A stretch of DNA of 64,000 nt. It comes from Arsenicitalea aurantiaca. GTDB lineage: Bacteria; Pseudomonadota; Alphaproteobacteria; Rhizobiales; Devosiaceae. Numbering within the stretch: the stretch's first letter is position 1; each line of letters opens with the position of its first letter. Of the stretch, positions 55,835-64,000 are shown one piece after another. The DNA lies in NCBI RefSeq assembly GCF_003994485.1, contig NZ_RZNJ01000005.1, forward strand, positions 62,001 to 126,000, read 5' to 3'. Under the pieces are notes generated by a model that was not told the DNA's origin, searched no databases, and saw only the letters and a program-made list of their open reading frames with translations. A program made the position numbers and the translations under genes.

Positions 55835-56149
55835 ATGTCCAAAATCCTGACCCGCCACGACGAAATCCGCCAATGGGCCGAAGCGCGCGGCGGCAATCCG
55901 CTGCTCATGGAGATGCCCGATGGCACGGGCGGCTCGCGCACGCTGCTGCAGCTCACCTTCGGCCAGCACTACCTCAATGCCGATGAAAACGAGGGGCCCG
56001 ACCGTCCCGGCGGCTTCGATCTCGTAAGCTGGGACGACTGGTTGGCGGCCCTCGAGGCTAATGGGCTGGCCATGCGGGTGTCTGATGATCCTGCGGGTGG
56101 CAATGAGGCGGAGTTCGAATTCGTCGCGCGAGATGGCGAAACCGCCTAG
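55835..56149 (+). CDS. Small unnamed protein, paralogue B of a stress-linked pair
   Basis: 104 residues, soluble and acidic; family not known to me. It shares with the 48823-49122 protein an N-terminal LTRHDEIRQWAEARGGNP, central LLQLTFG, SWDDWLAALEANGLAM, and a C-terminal EFEFVARDG. AAGGGGAGCC precedes ATG 55835. Like its paralogue it has a GGAAC-type promoter a short distance upstream. Ends close to, and convergent with, the metallopeptidase gene. Confidence 0.75.
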   Translation: MSKILTRHDEIRQWAEARGGNPLLMEMPDGTGGSRTLLQLTFGQHYLNADENEGPDRPGGFDLVSWDDWLAALEANGLAMRVSDDPAGGNEAEFEFVARDGETA

Positions 56150-56167
56150 GCGACGGGCCGGCAGACC

Positions 56168-56608
56168 TCAGTTCTCCTCGGCATCGGCCCGCGCTTCGAT
56201 CTCTTCCATGTCTTCGTCGGAAAAGCCGAAATGGTGGCCGATCTCGTGGATGAGGACGTGGGTGACGATCTCGCCCAGCGTCTCGTCCTCGTGCTCGGCC
56301 CAATAGTCGAGAATGGCGCGGCGATAAAGCCAGACCCGGTTCGGCATCTGTCCGGTCGCGGGCACGACGCCCTCTTCGGTCAGTCCCACGCCTTCGAAGA
56401 GCCCCATGAGCTCGAACGGGCTCTCCATGCCAAAGCCCTCGAGGACGTCATCCTCGGCAAATTCGGCGACCGAACAGGGCACGCCGGCCACCAGCTCCCG
56501 GAACGGTTCGGGCAGGCCGGCAAGGGCTTCGAGCGCCATCGCTTCGAAATCATCGAGCGATGGCGCAGTCGCGTTGGCCCAGCGATTGGCAGACGGGGTT
56601 TCCGTCAC
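56168..56608 (-). CDS. Small metallopeptidase-family (zincin-like, DUF1025) protein
   Basis: About 146 residues. Seen: zinc motif [15 protein letters not shown] at 121-135 (His 121, Glu 122, His 125, then an Asp) and [13 protein letters not shown] at 88-100, the two family blocks. The start is GTG 56608, whose GTGA overlaps the leuC stop, so it is translated from the leuC message; a second GTG at 56614 is possible. Whether it cleaves peptides is not established. Confidence 0.8.
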   Translation of the reverse strand: MTETPSANRWANATAPSLDDFEAMALEALAGLPEPFRELVAGVPCSVAEFAEDDVLEGFGMESPFELMGLFEGVGLTEEGVVPATGQMPNRVWLYRRAILDYWAEHEDETLGEIVTHVLIHEIGHHFGFSDEDMEEIEARADAEEN

Positions 56609-58014
56609 CGCCACTCGCGAATGTCGACGAAGTGCCCGGTGACCGCTGCAGCCGCTGCCATCGCGGGCGAGACGAGGTGCGTGCGGCCCTTGAAGCCCTG
56701 ACGGCCCTCGAAATTGCGGTTCGAGGTCGAGGCGCAACGCTCCTGGGGACGGAGCTTGTCGGCATTCATGGCAAGGCACATCGAGCAGCCCGGCTCGCGC
56801 CAGTCGAAGCCCGCCGCCTTGAAGATCACGTCGAGCCCTTCGGCCTCGGCCTGTTCCTTGACGAGGCCCGAACCCGGCACGACCATGGCGCTGACGCCCT
56901 CGCGCACCTTGTGTCCGCCCGCGAGCACCGCGGCTGCTGCCCGCAGATCCTCGATCCGGCCATTGGTGCACGAGCCGAGGAACACCCGGTCGACAGCGAT
57001 GTCGGTGATCTTGGTGCCCGGCACGAGGCCCATATATTCGAGCGCCCGCCACTTGCTGGCGCGGCGGTTGGCATCCTCGATGTCATCGGGGTTGGGGACC
57101 GTGCCGGTGACCGAGATCACGTCCTCGGGGCTCGAGCCCCAGGAGACGATCGGGGGCAGCTTGGAGGCATCGAGCCGCACTTCGCGGTCGAAATGGGCGC
57201 CCTCGTCGGTATAGAGCGTCTTCCAGTATTCGAGCGCCATGTCGAACGCCCGGCCCTTGGGCGCGCGCGGACGGTCCTTCACATAGGCGAAGGTCTTCTC
57301 GTCGGGTGCGATCAGGCCGGCGCGGGCGCCACCCTCGATGGTCATGTTGCAGACCGTCATGCGGCCTTCCATGGAAAGGGCGCGGATGGCCTCGCCGGCA
57401 TATTCGAGCACATGGCCATTGCCGCCGGCCGTGCCGATCTCGCCGATGATGGCGAGGATGATGTCCTTGGCGGTGACGCCGGGGGGCAGCTGCCCATCCA
57501 CGGTCACGCGCATGTTCTTGGCCTTCTGCTGCACCAGCGTCTGGGTGGCGAGCACATGCTCGACTTCGGAGGTGCCGATGCCATGGGCAAGCGCCCCGAA
57601 AGCGCCATGGGTCGAGGTGTGGCTGTCCCCGCAAACGATCGTCATGCCGGGGAGGGTAAAGCCCTGCTCGGGGCCGACGATGTGCACGATCCCCTGCCGG
57701 CGGTCGAGCTCGTCATAATATTCGACGCCGAAATCGCGGGCGTTCTGGGCGAGGGTCTCGACCTGCAGCCGGCTCTCGGGATCGTCGATCCCGAAACGGC
57801 GGTCGGAGGTCGGAACGTTATGGTCGACCACGGCGAGCGTGCGTTCGGGCGCGCGCACCTTGCGGCCGGCCAGCCGCAGCCCCTCGAAGGCCTGCGGGCT
57901 CGTCACCTCATGGACCAGATGGCGGTCAATATAGAGAAGCGCGTTGCCGTCCTGGTTGACGCCGACCTGATGGTCGTCCCAGATCTTGTCGTAAAGCGTT
58001 CTCAGCGTGCTCAT
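56605..58014 (-). CDS. leuC: 3-isopropylmalate dehydratase large subunit
   Basis: Aconitase-family catalytic subunit of the leucine isomerase. 469 residues. Seen: [16 protein letters not shown] around 129-144 and iron-sulfur Cys ligands in [12 protein letters not shown] and GCSMCLAMN. Starts at ATG 58014 with a predicted sigma-70 promoter 40 bases upstream. Encoded apart from leuD, convergent with the leuD-leuB strand. Confidence 0.97.
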   Translation of the reverse strand: MSTLRTLYDKIWDDHQVGVNQDGNALLYIDRHLVHEVTSPQAFEGLRLAGRKVRAPERTLAVVDHNVPTSDRRFGIDDPESRLQVETLAQNARDFGVEYYDELDRRQGIVHIVGPEQGFTLPGMTIVCGDSHTSTHGAFGALAHGIGTSEVEHVLATQTLVQQKAKNMRVTVDGQLPPGVTAKDIILAIIGEIGTAGGNGHVLEYAGEAIRALSMEGRMTVCNMTIEGGARAGLIAPDEKTFAYVKDRPRAPKGRAFDMALEYWKTLYTDEGAHFDREVRLDASKLPPIVSWGSSPEDVISVTGTVPNPDDIEDANRRASKWRALEYMGLVPGTKITDIAVDRVFLGSCTNGRIEDLRAAAAVLAGGHKVREGVSAMVVPGSGLVKEQAEAEGLDVIFKAAGFDWREPGCSMCLAMNADKLRPQERCASTSNRNFEGRQGFKGRTHLVSPAMAAAAAVTGHFVDIREWR

Positions 58015-58053
58015 CTGCGGGCCATTCCATAGCGAAAAAGGGAACTGGGCCCG

Positions 58054-58083
58054 TTTCTAAGCCCGTGCGCGGGCCGGGGTCAA
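58054..58083 (-). promoter_or_regulatory. Predicted sigma-70 promoter of leuC
   Basis: Minus strand TTGACC (58083-58078), 18-base spacer, TAGAAA (58059-58054), about 40 bases before the ATG. Confidence 0.45.
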
Positions 58084-58105
58084 GCGCGGGGCGCAGTTGG
58101 CGCGA

Positions 58106-59470
58106 TTACAAGGATGCGACCGGCCCTGTGCGATTGGCAAGCCGGCCCATGCGGAAGGCCCCGAGGAGGCTCGTGTCGAGCCCGATATGCCGGCGCGACC
58201 AGAGCGCGATCGCGGTCTGGGCAACAATGCGCGCCCCCATATTGGCGGCGGCGGCGCCAACTATGCCGAAAAGCGGAATGAGCGCGAGCTGGGCCAGCAT
58301 GCCCAGCCCCATCAGTCCCCCGAAAATGCGCACATAGGCGCGTTCGTGCCCGGTCATCATCATCACGATGCGCGATGGGCCCGTTGCGGCATCAAAGAGC
58401 AGCCCCACCCCCAGCAGGATCAGCACCAGATGCCCGTTGGCGGGCACCGGTCCGAAAAGCGAGAGGAGGCGGTCCCCGAAGAGCACGAAGCCGGCGAACA
58501 CGACGAGCGAAAAGACGAACCCGCCCCAGGCACAGAGCGCGGCCACGGCCTGGGCCTTGCGCATGTCGCCCGCATGATAGTGCCGGGCCACCATCGGCGC
58601 GATGACGAGGGTGAGCGCGAAGGTGAAGAGCGTGAGTAGCCCGGCGGTGCGGAAGGCATTGAAATAATGCCCCGCCTCCTCGGGCGCGATCATCAGCCCC
58701 ACGAGGATGATATCGACATTGAGCGCGGCGCTGTCGATCAGCGTGCCGAGGAAAAACCAGCGGCTCGCCCCGCCGCGCCTTTGCACATAGTCGCCCAGCC
58801 CCTCGCGCCCCGGCTTCAGCAGGAGCCGTCTATGGCGCGTGGCGATCGCCTGCAGCATGAGCGCCAGCCCCAGCGTCGCCGCGGTCAGCAGCAGCGCCTG
58901 CCAACCCGAGAGCGAAAGCCCGACCCCATAGAGTGCAGCCACGAGCACCGGCAGCGTGATCCGCCAGACGAGGTCGCGCGGCGCGAGCGCGATCCAGACC
59001 GACCCCTGGGCGCGGAGTGCCGCCGAAAAATACTCTGCAAGTGCCATCGGCACGATCAACGCCGCCGCGGCAAGCAGGTGCCCGGTCGCAGCCGACCCAT
59101 CGATGAGCCTCAGGGTCAGGGCCCAGAAGACGAGACCGAGCGTGATGGCGCTTCCTGCAAGAATGGTGATGGCGCCCCCGGCGCGCAGCGCTGCGCGGGC
59201 GCGGTCGGGCTGGCCCGCCCCCGTCTCCTCGGGCCAGTAGCGCAGGATTGCGGTCTGCTGGCCCATCGAGGCGGCGATCGACAGCAGCGTCGCGAGCGAC
59301 AGCCCGAAGGCGAAGAGTCCGTATTCGGTCGCGTCCATGGCGCGCGCGAGGACCACATAGGTCAGGTAGGTGAGCCCCGCCGTCGCAGTCTTGATGAGGA
59401 GCGAGGCGAGGGACTTGCCGAGCCCCTCGGCAAGCGTGCTTCTCAGATCGCGTGCCGGTTTCAGGATCAT
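58106..59470 (-). CDS. Polysaccharide flippase (MOP/PST family, Wzx-like)
   Basis: Moves lipid-linked glycan units across the inner membrane. 454 residues with about 12 spans. Seen: N-terminal amphipathic segment, then LASLLIKTATAGLTYLTYVV as the first span and YGLFAFGLSLATLLSIA as the second, typical of the PST family; charged residues in the first half line the pore. No glycosyltransferase or polymerase genes are adjacent, so the glycan is unknown. Confidence 0.8.
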   Translation of the reverse strand: MILKPARDLRSTLAEGLGKSLASLLIKTATAGLTYLTYVVLARAMDATEYGLFAFGLSLATLLSIAASMGQQTAILRYWPEETGAGQPDRARAALRAGGAITILAGSAITLGLVFWALTLRLIDGSAATGHLLAAAALIVPMALAEYFSAALRAQGSVWIALAPRDLVWRITLPVLVAALYGVGLSLSGWQALLLTAATLGLALMLQAIATRHRRLLLKPGREGLGDYVQRRGGASRWFFLGTLIDSAALNVDIILVGLMIAPEEAGHYFNAFRTAGLLTLFTFALTLVIAPMVARHYHAGDMRKAQAVAALCAWGGFVFSLVVFAGFVLFGDRLLSLFGPVPANGHLVLILLGVGLLFDAATGPSRIVMMMTGHERAYVRIFGGLMGLGMLAQLALIPLFGIVGAAAANMGARIVAQTAIALWSRRHIGLDTSLLGAFRMGRLANRTGPVASL

Positions 59471-59543
59471 CTGGTCTTGCGCCTGGCGTCATCTGTCCCT
59501 CACTCTAGCGTGCAAACCATAGCAAGCCCTTACCCCGGCGTCG

Positions 59544-59568
59544 GGAACCAGCGCGCAGAGAGCGGGTT
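59544..59568 (+). promoter_or_regulatory. Candidate sigma-EcfG promoter of the glutamate dehydrogenase gene
   Basis: GGAAC (59544-59548), 16-base spacer, GGTT (59565-59568), 37 bases before the ATG. One -10 base differs from consensus; same arrangement as upstream of the CoA hydrolase-like gene. Confidence 0.4.
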
Positions 59569-59605
59569 GGCCAATCGACCTCTCGATGAGACAGAAGGAC
59601 GACAC

Positions 59606-62600
59606 GATGGACGCGCAGATCTCCCCGGCCGAAACCCATGACAGGCTCCTGGCGGTAGCGCGGAGCCTCGAGGCCGACACCCCGGAGCTCGCGCGCTTCC
59701 TCAAGGCCACGCTCAGGCAGATCGAGCCCGAGGACCTTTCGGGGGTCAGTGCCGAGGCGATGGTCGCTGCCCTGCGCGGGGCGCGGGACCGGGTGCGCAA
59801 GGGGCTCGAAGGACCGGGGCGCGCGGTCTCGGTCTTCCCGCTCGATCTGCCGCCCGCCGTCGACATCGTCGAGATCGTCTCGGCCGACATGCCTTTCATC
59901 GTCGACAGCGTCACCGCCGCGATCCGAGCCGAAGGCGGCACGGTGAAGCTCCTCGCCCATCCCGTCTTCGAGCCCGAGGCGCTCGGGCGTGCCGACGGGG
60001 TGAAGACGAGTTTCCTCCACATCCACCTCGTGCCCCTCGCCGACGACAAGGCGCGCGAGGCGCTGCAAAAGGAGATCGGCAAGACGCTGGACGACGTCGG
60101 CTGCGCCGTCGGGGACTGGCAGGACATGCTCGGGGCGGTCAGGGAAGCCGAGGCCAACCTCGAAGCGGTCGGACGCGGCCCCGAGGACGCCGAGGCCGCC
60201 GCCTTCCTCGCCTGGTTGCGGGCGGACAATTTCACCTTCCTCGGCATCAGGCGCTACCGGATCGGGGAGGACGGCATGCCCGACCCCGTTGCGGGCGCCG
60301 GGCTCGGCATCCTCGGCGACGACGGCGTCAGGTTCTTGCGCGAGGGGCCCGACTATGTCGAGACCAATGCCAGGCACGCCGCCTTCCTCGCCGAGCCGAC
60401 GCCCATCATGGTCACCAAGGCCAATCTGCGCGCGCGCGTCCACCGGCGCACCCATATGGACTATGTCGCAGTCAAGCATTTCGACGCCGAGGGCCGCGTG
60501 ATCGGGGAAACGCGCATCCTTGGCCATTTCACCTCGCATGCCGAGGCGGCGCCGCACGGCACCGTGCCGCTCGTGCGCAGCAAACTCGCCTCCGTTCTCT
60601 CCGAGGCCGGCGAAGACCCGCGCAGCCACGCCGGAAAGGCGCTCCTCCAGGCGCTCGAAACCTATCCGCGCGACGACCTCTTCCAGATCGACCCGGCCGA
60701 ACTCGCCGGCTTCGCCCGTATCATTGCGGGGCTCGCCGACCGGCCGCGCGTGCGGGTCCTCTCGCGTATCGACCGGTTCGACAATTTCGTCTCCGTCCTC
60801 GTCTACGTGCCGCGCGAGCGCTATGACGCGACGGTCCGCGAGCGGATCGGCGCGCATCTGGGCGAGCGGTACGATGGGCGCGTCTCGGCCTACTACCCGC
60901 AATTCCTCGAGGGCGAGCTCGTTCGCGTCCATTTCATCATCGGGCGCAATGGCGGAGTGACGCCGCGGCCCGAGCGCGCCGAGCTCGAAGCCGAAATCGC
61001 GGCACTGACGCAGAACTTTTCGGACCGGCTCGCCGCCGCAGCGCCGGCAGATGGTGCGGTCGGGCCCTTCCTCAATGCCTTCACGACAGCCTATCAATAC
61101 CGGCACGGGCCCGAGGATGCCCTTGCCGACATCGCACTCTTTCAGGGTCTGGGGCCCGATCGCCCGGTTGCGGTCAGGCTGCGCACGGGCGTTCGCGGCG
61201 CGAGCCTCGGCATCCGCTTCTATCAGCGGGGGGAGGCCATTCCGCTCAGCGCCCGCGTGCCCATGCTCGAAGCCTTCGGCTTTGCGGTGATCGACGAGCA
61301 GACCTATACGGTGACGCCCCGATCGGGTGAGCCCTACTTCCTCCACGACATGTCGATCGAGCCGCCCGAGGGCGTCGCCGTCGATGTGGGGGAAGATGCC
61401 GACCGGATCGAGAGCGCCATCCTTGCGGTCTGGCATGGCGGCGCCGAGAGCGACGGGCTCAACCGGCTCGTCGTCGCCGGCCGCATGGCCTGGCGTGACG
61501 TTGCGATCCTGCGGGCGCTGGCGCGCTATCTGCGCCAGATCGGGCTCACCTACACCCGCGCCTATGTCGCGCAGGTGCTGGGCGGGCAGGCGGTTGCGGC
61601 CAATGCGCTCGTCGCCCTGTTTGCCGCACTCCACGATCCCGCACGCGAGGCGCGCGAAGCCGCTGAAGCCGAGGCCCGCGAGACCATCGCCCTCGCCCTC
61701 GAGCAGACCGAGACGCTCGACGAGGATCGCATCGTGCGGCGGGTGCTCAACCTCGTCGAGGCGAGCCTGCGCACCAATGCCTTCCAGCGTGACGGGAACG
61801 GCCGGCGTCGTCCGGCCATCGCCATCAAGTTCGATTGCCACGCCATCGAGGCGCTGCCCGCGCCGCGTCCCTATCGGGAAATCTTCGTCTATTCCCCGCG
61901 GGTGGAGGGGCTGCATCTGCGTTTCGGCCCCATCGCGCGCGGCGGCCTGCGCTGGTCGGACCGCGCGGAGGATTTCCGCACCGAGGTGCTCGGGCTCGTC
62001 AAGGCCCAGCAGGTCAAGAATTCCATCATCGTTCCGGTCGGCGCCAAGGGCGCCTTCGTGCCGCGAAGGCAGGTGACGGGCGGCCGCGACGCGGTCGCTG
62101 CCGAGGGCACGGCGTGCTACGAAATCTTCGTCTCCTCGCTGCTCGACATCACCGACAACATCATCGAAGGTCGCGTGGTGCCACCCGCAGGATCGCTGCG
62201 GCGGGACGGGGACGATCCCTATCTGGTCGTCGCCGCCGACAAGGGCACGGCCCGCTTCTCCGACACCGCCAACGCGATAGCGCTCGAGCGCGGCTACTGG
62301 CTCGGCGACGCCTTCGCTTCGGGCGGGTCGGTCGGTTACGACCACAAGAAGATGGGGATTACGGCCCGGGGCGGCTGGGAAGCGGTGAAGCGCCATTTCC
62401 GCGAAATGGATCGCGACATCCAGTCTGAGCCCTTCACCGTCGTCGGGGTAGGGGACATGTCGGGCGACGTCTTCGGTAACGCCATGCTGCTGTCCCGTCA
62501 GATCCGGCTCTTGGCCGCTTTCGATCATCGCGACATCTTCATCGATCCCGACCCCGATCCCGAAAAGAGCTTCGCTGAGCGCGAGCGCCTCTTCGCGCTG

Positions 62601-64000
62601 CCGCGCTCGAGCTGGCAGGATTACGATCCGGGGCTGATCTCGGCCGGGGGCGGGGTTTTTCCACGCTCGGGCAAGACCGTGCCGCTCTCGGTACGCGCCC
62701 GGCAGATGCTGGGGTTGGGCGAGGGTCTCGTCAGCCCCTTCGAGGTCATGGCCGCAATCTTGCGCGCCGATGCGGACCTCCTCTGGTTCGGCGGCATCGG
62801 CACCTATGTCCGCGGGCATGACGAGACCGATGCCGAAGTGGGCGACAAGGCCAATGACGCGATGCGCGTCTCCGCCCGCCAGGTGCGCGCCCGCGTCATC
62901 GGGGAGGGCGCCAATCTCGCCGTCACGCAGAAGGGTCGGATCGATTTCGCGCTCGCGGGCGGGGCGATTAATACCGATGCCATCGACAATTCGGCCGGCG
63001 TCAATTCCTCCGATCTCGAGGTCAACATCAAGATCGCGCTCAATCATCCGCTCGATCGCGGCGCGCTCGATGCCGAGAGCCGCAAGGCGTTCCTGGGCGA
63101 GATGACCGAGGAGGTGGCGCAGCTCTGCCTTGCCAACAACTACCAGCAATCGCTCGCGCTCTCGCTTGCCCAGCGGCGCGCCGTCGACGACTTTCCCGAT
63201 CACGCTGCGCTCATCGGGACGCTTGAGCGGGACGGGCATCTGGAGCGAGCGGTCGAATTCCTGCCCGACGAAGAGGCCCTCTCGCGCCGCCGGAGCGCCG
63301 AGCAGGGGCTGACGCGGCCCGAGCTCGCCGTGCTCCTCGCCTATGCCAAGAACACGCTCCAGTCGGACCTTCTTGCCGGATCGGCGCCCGATGATCCCTA
63401 TCTCGCGCGCGAGTTGCTGCGCTATTTTCCCCAGAAGCTCAACCGCCGCTTTCCCGAGGCCATCGCCGAACACCGCCTGCGCCGCGAGGTCATCGCGACC
63501 GTGCTCGCCAATGGCATCATCAACCGGGGCGGCCCGGCCTTCGTCGAGCAGCTGACGGCCGCCACCAGCGCCGACGCCGCCGCCATCGCCCGCGCCGCGG
63601 TGCTCGTGCGCGAGATCTATGGGCTCGACGGGCTTCATACCGATGTCGATGCGCTCGACGGAAAGCTCGAAGGACAGGTGCAGCTCGGGCTCTACGCGGC
63701 TCTTGCCCGGATCTTCTTCCGCGAGACGCTCTTCATGCTGCGCAACGCCCCGCTCGATGAGGCGCTCGAGGATCTGGTCGAGCGTTTCGGGGCCGGGGTG
63801 ACCGAAGTCTGGCAATGCCTCCCGGCCTGCATGCCCCCGACCATGGCGGGGGTGGTCGAGGCCGACGAGACGGCCCTTGGCGCAGAGGGCGTGCCCGAGA
63901 ATCTGGCCCATGCGATCGCGCGGCTCGGGCCGCTTTCGCTTGCAAGCGATATCGTGCTCGTCGCCAACCGGGCCGGGGAGAGCGTTCCCTCGAGCGCCGA
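59606..64000 (+). CDS. gdh: Large NAD-specific glutamate dehydrogenase (3' end outside window)
   Basis: Oxidative deamination of glutamate to 2-oxoglutarate, feeding the TCA cycle genes of this window. 1,465 residues are visible without a stop; the family (GDH of about 180 kDa) is near 1,600, so roughly 130-150 residues are missing. Seen: N-terminal ACT-like region (about 60-700), catalytic domain with RGGLRWSDRAEDFR at about 778 and QQVKNSIIVPVGAKG at about 800 carrying the active Lys, and dinucleotide-binding VGVGDMSGDVFGNAM near 946. ATG 59606 follows AAGGACG. The long N-terminal part is regulatory in this family. Confidence 0.93.

Noticed and set aside
59505-63911. A 1,468-codon open frame opposite the glutamate dehydrogenase gene
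   Set aside because: Same effect: rich in Asp, Gly, Arg and His with no domain character, whereas the plus strand shows clear GDH motifs throughout.

Overview
The window is a GC-rich, gene-dense bacterial chromosome segment whose gene content and order point to an alphaproteobacterium of the Hyphomicrobiales (Rhizobiales). The main evidence is the mdh-sucC-sucD-sucA-sucB-lpd cluster next to sdhCDAB, the iolE-D-C and iolG arrangement with an IolC-DUF2090 fusion, an Omp19-like lipoprotein, a large (about 1,500-residue) NAD-glutamate dehydrogenase, and sites resembling the alphaproteobacterial sigma-EcfG promoter. A Devosia-like relative is possible but cannot be settled from the sequence. No insertion sequence, prophage, integrase or CRISPR array was seen; nearly everything reads as resident chromosome.

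Layout. 1-5,630: myo-inositol catabolism (iolE partial, iolD, iolC, divergent iolG) with a palindromic operator between iolC and iolG. 5,660-9,700: a putrescine-type ABC transporter (potF-G-H-I). 10,080-11,900: pseudouridine breakdown (psuG, psuK). 11,900-16,500: a tripartite tricarboxylate transporter (tctC-B-A) followed by an M20 dipeptidase. 16,855-16,930: tRNA-Ala(CGC). 17,000-25,080: assorted oxidoreductases, a periplasmic sulfurtransferase with a YeeE/YedE sulfur transporter, a 3-hydroxyisobutyryl-CoA hydrolase-like protein and an EamA permease. 25,100-42,680: a long same-strand block encoding most of the TCA cycle (sdhCDAB, mdh, sucC, sucD, sucA, sucB, lpd) with small exported or lipid-anchored proteins, ZapE, a LysE exporter and an SDR enzyme interleaved. 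42,780-51,420: small stress and envelope genes (luciferase-like monooxygenase, fasciclin, DUF892 ferritin-like, PagL-like deacylase, asd, EF-hand protein, carbonic anhydrase, DUF1737, a ClpP-fold membrane protease-like protein with a membrane partner). 51,600-58,020: deoD and the leucine genes leuD, leuB and leuC. 58,100-64,000: an O-antigen-type flippase and the large NAD-dependent glutamate dehydrogenase, which runs off the window end.

The most interesting signals are regulatory. Six gene starts have an upstream GGAAC-N16/17-NGTT motif, the sigma-EcfG (general stress) promoter pattern. Two of them drive a pair of previously unnamed paralogous small proteins (48,823-49,122 and 55,835-56,149), and one drives the DUF892 ferritin-like gene. 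The asd leader contains a candidate 30-codon leader peptide ending S-K-T-T-K-T-V just before a hairpin, suggestive of attenuation by lysine or threonine. Both solute-binding-protein genes (potF, tctC) are followed by perfect 9-bp GC hairpins before the next cistron. The succinyl-CoA synthetase genes sucC and sucD are separated by an exported protein of unknown function.
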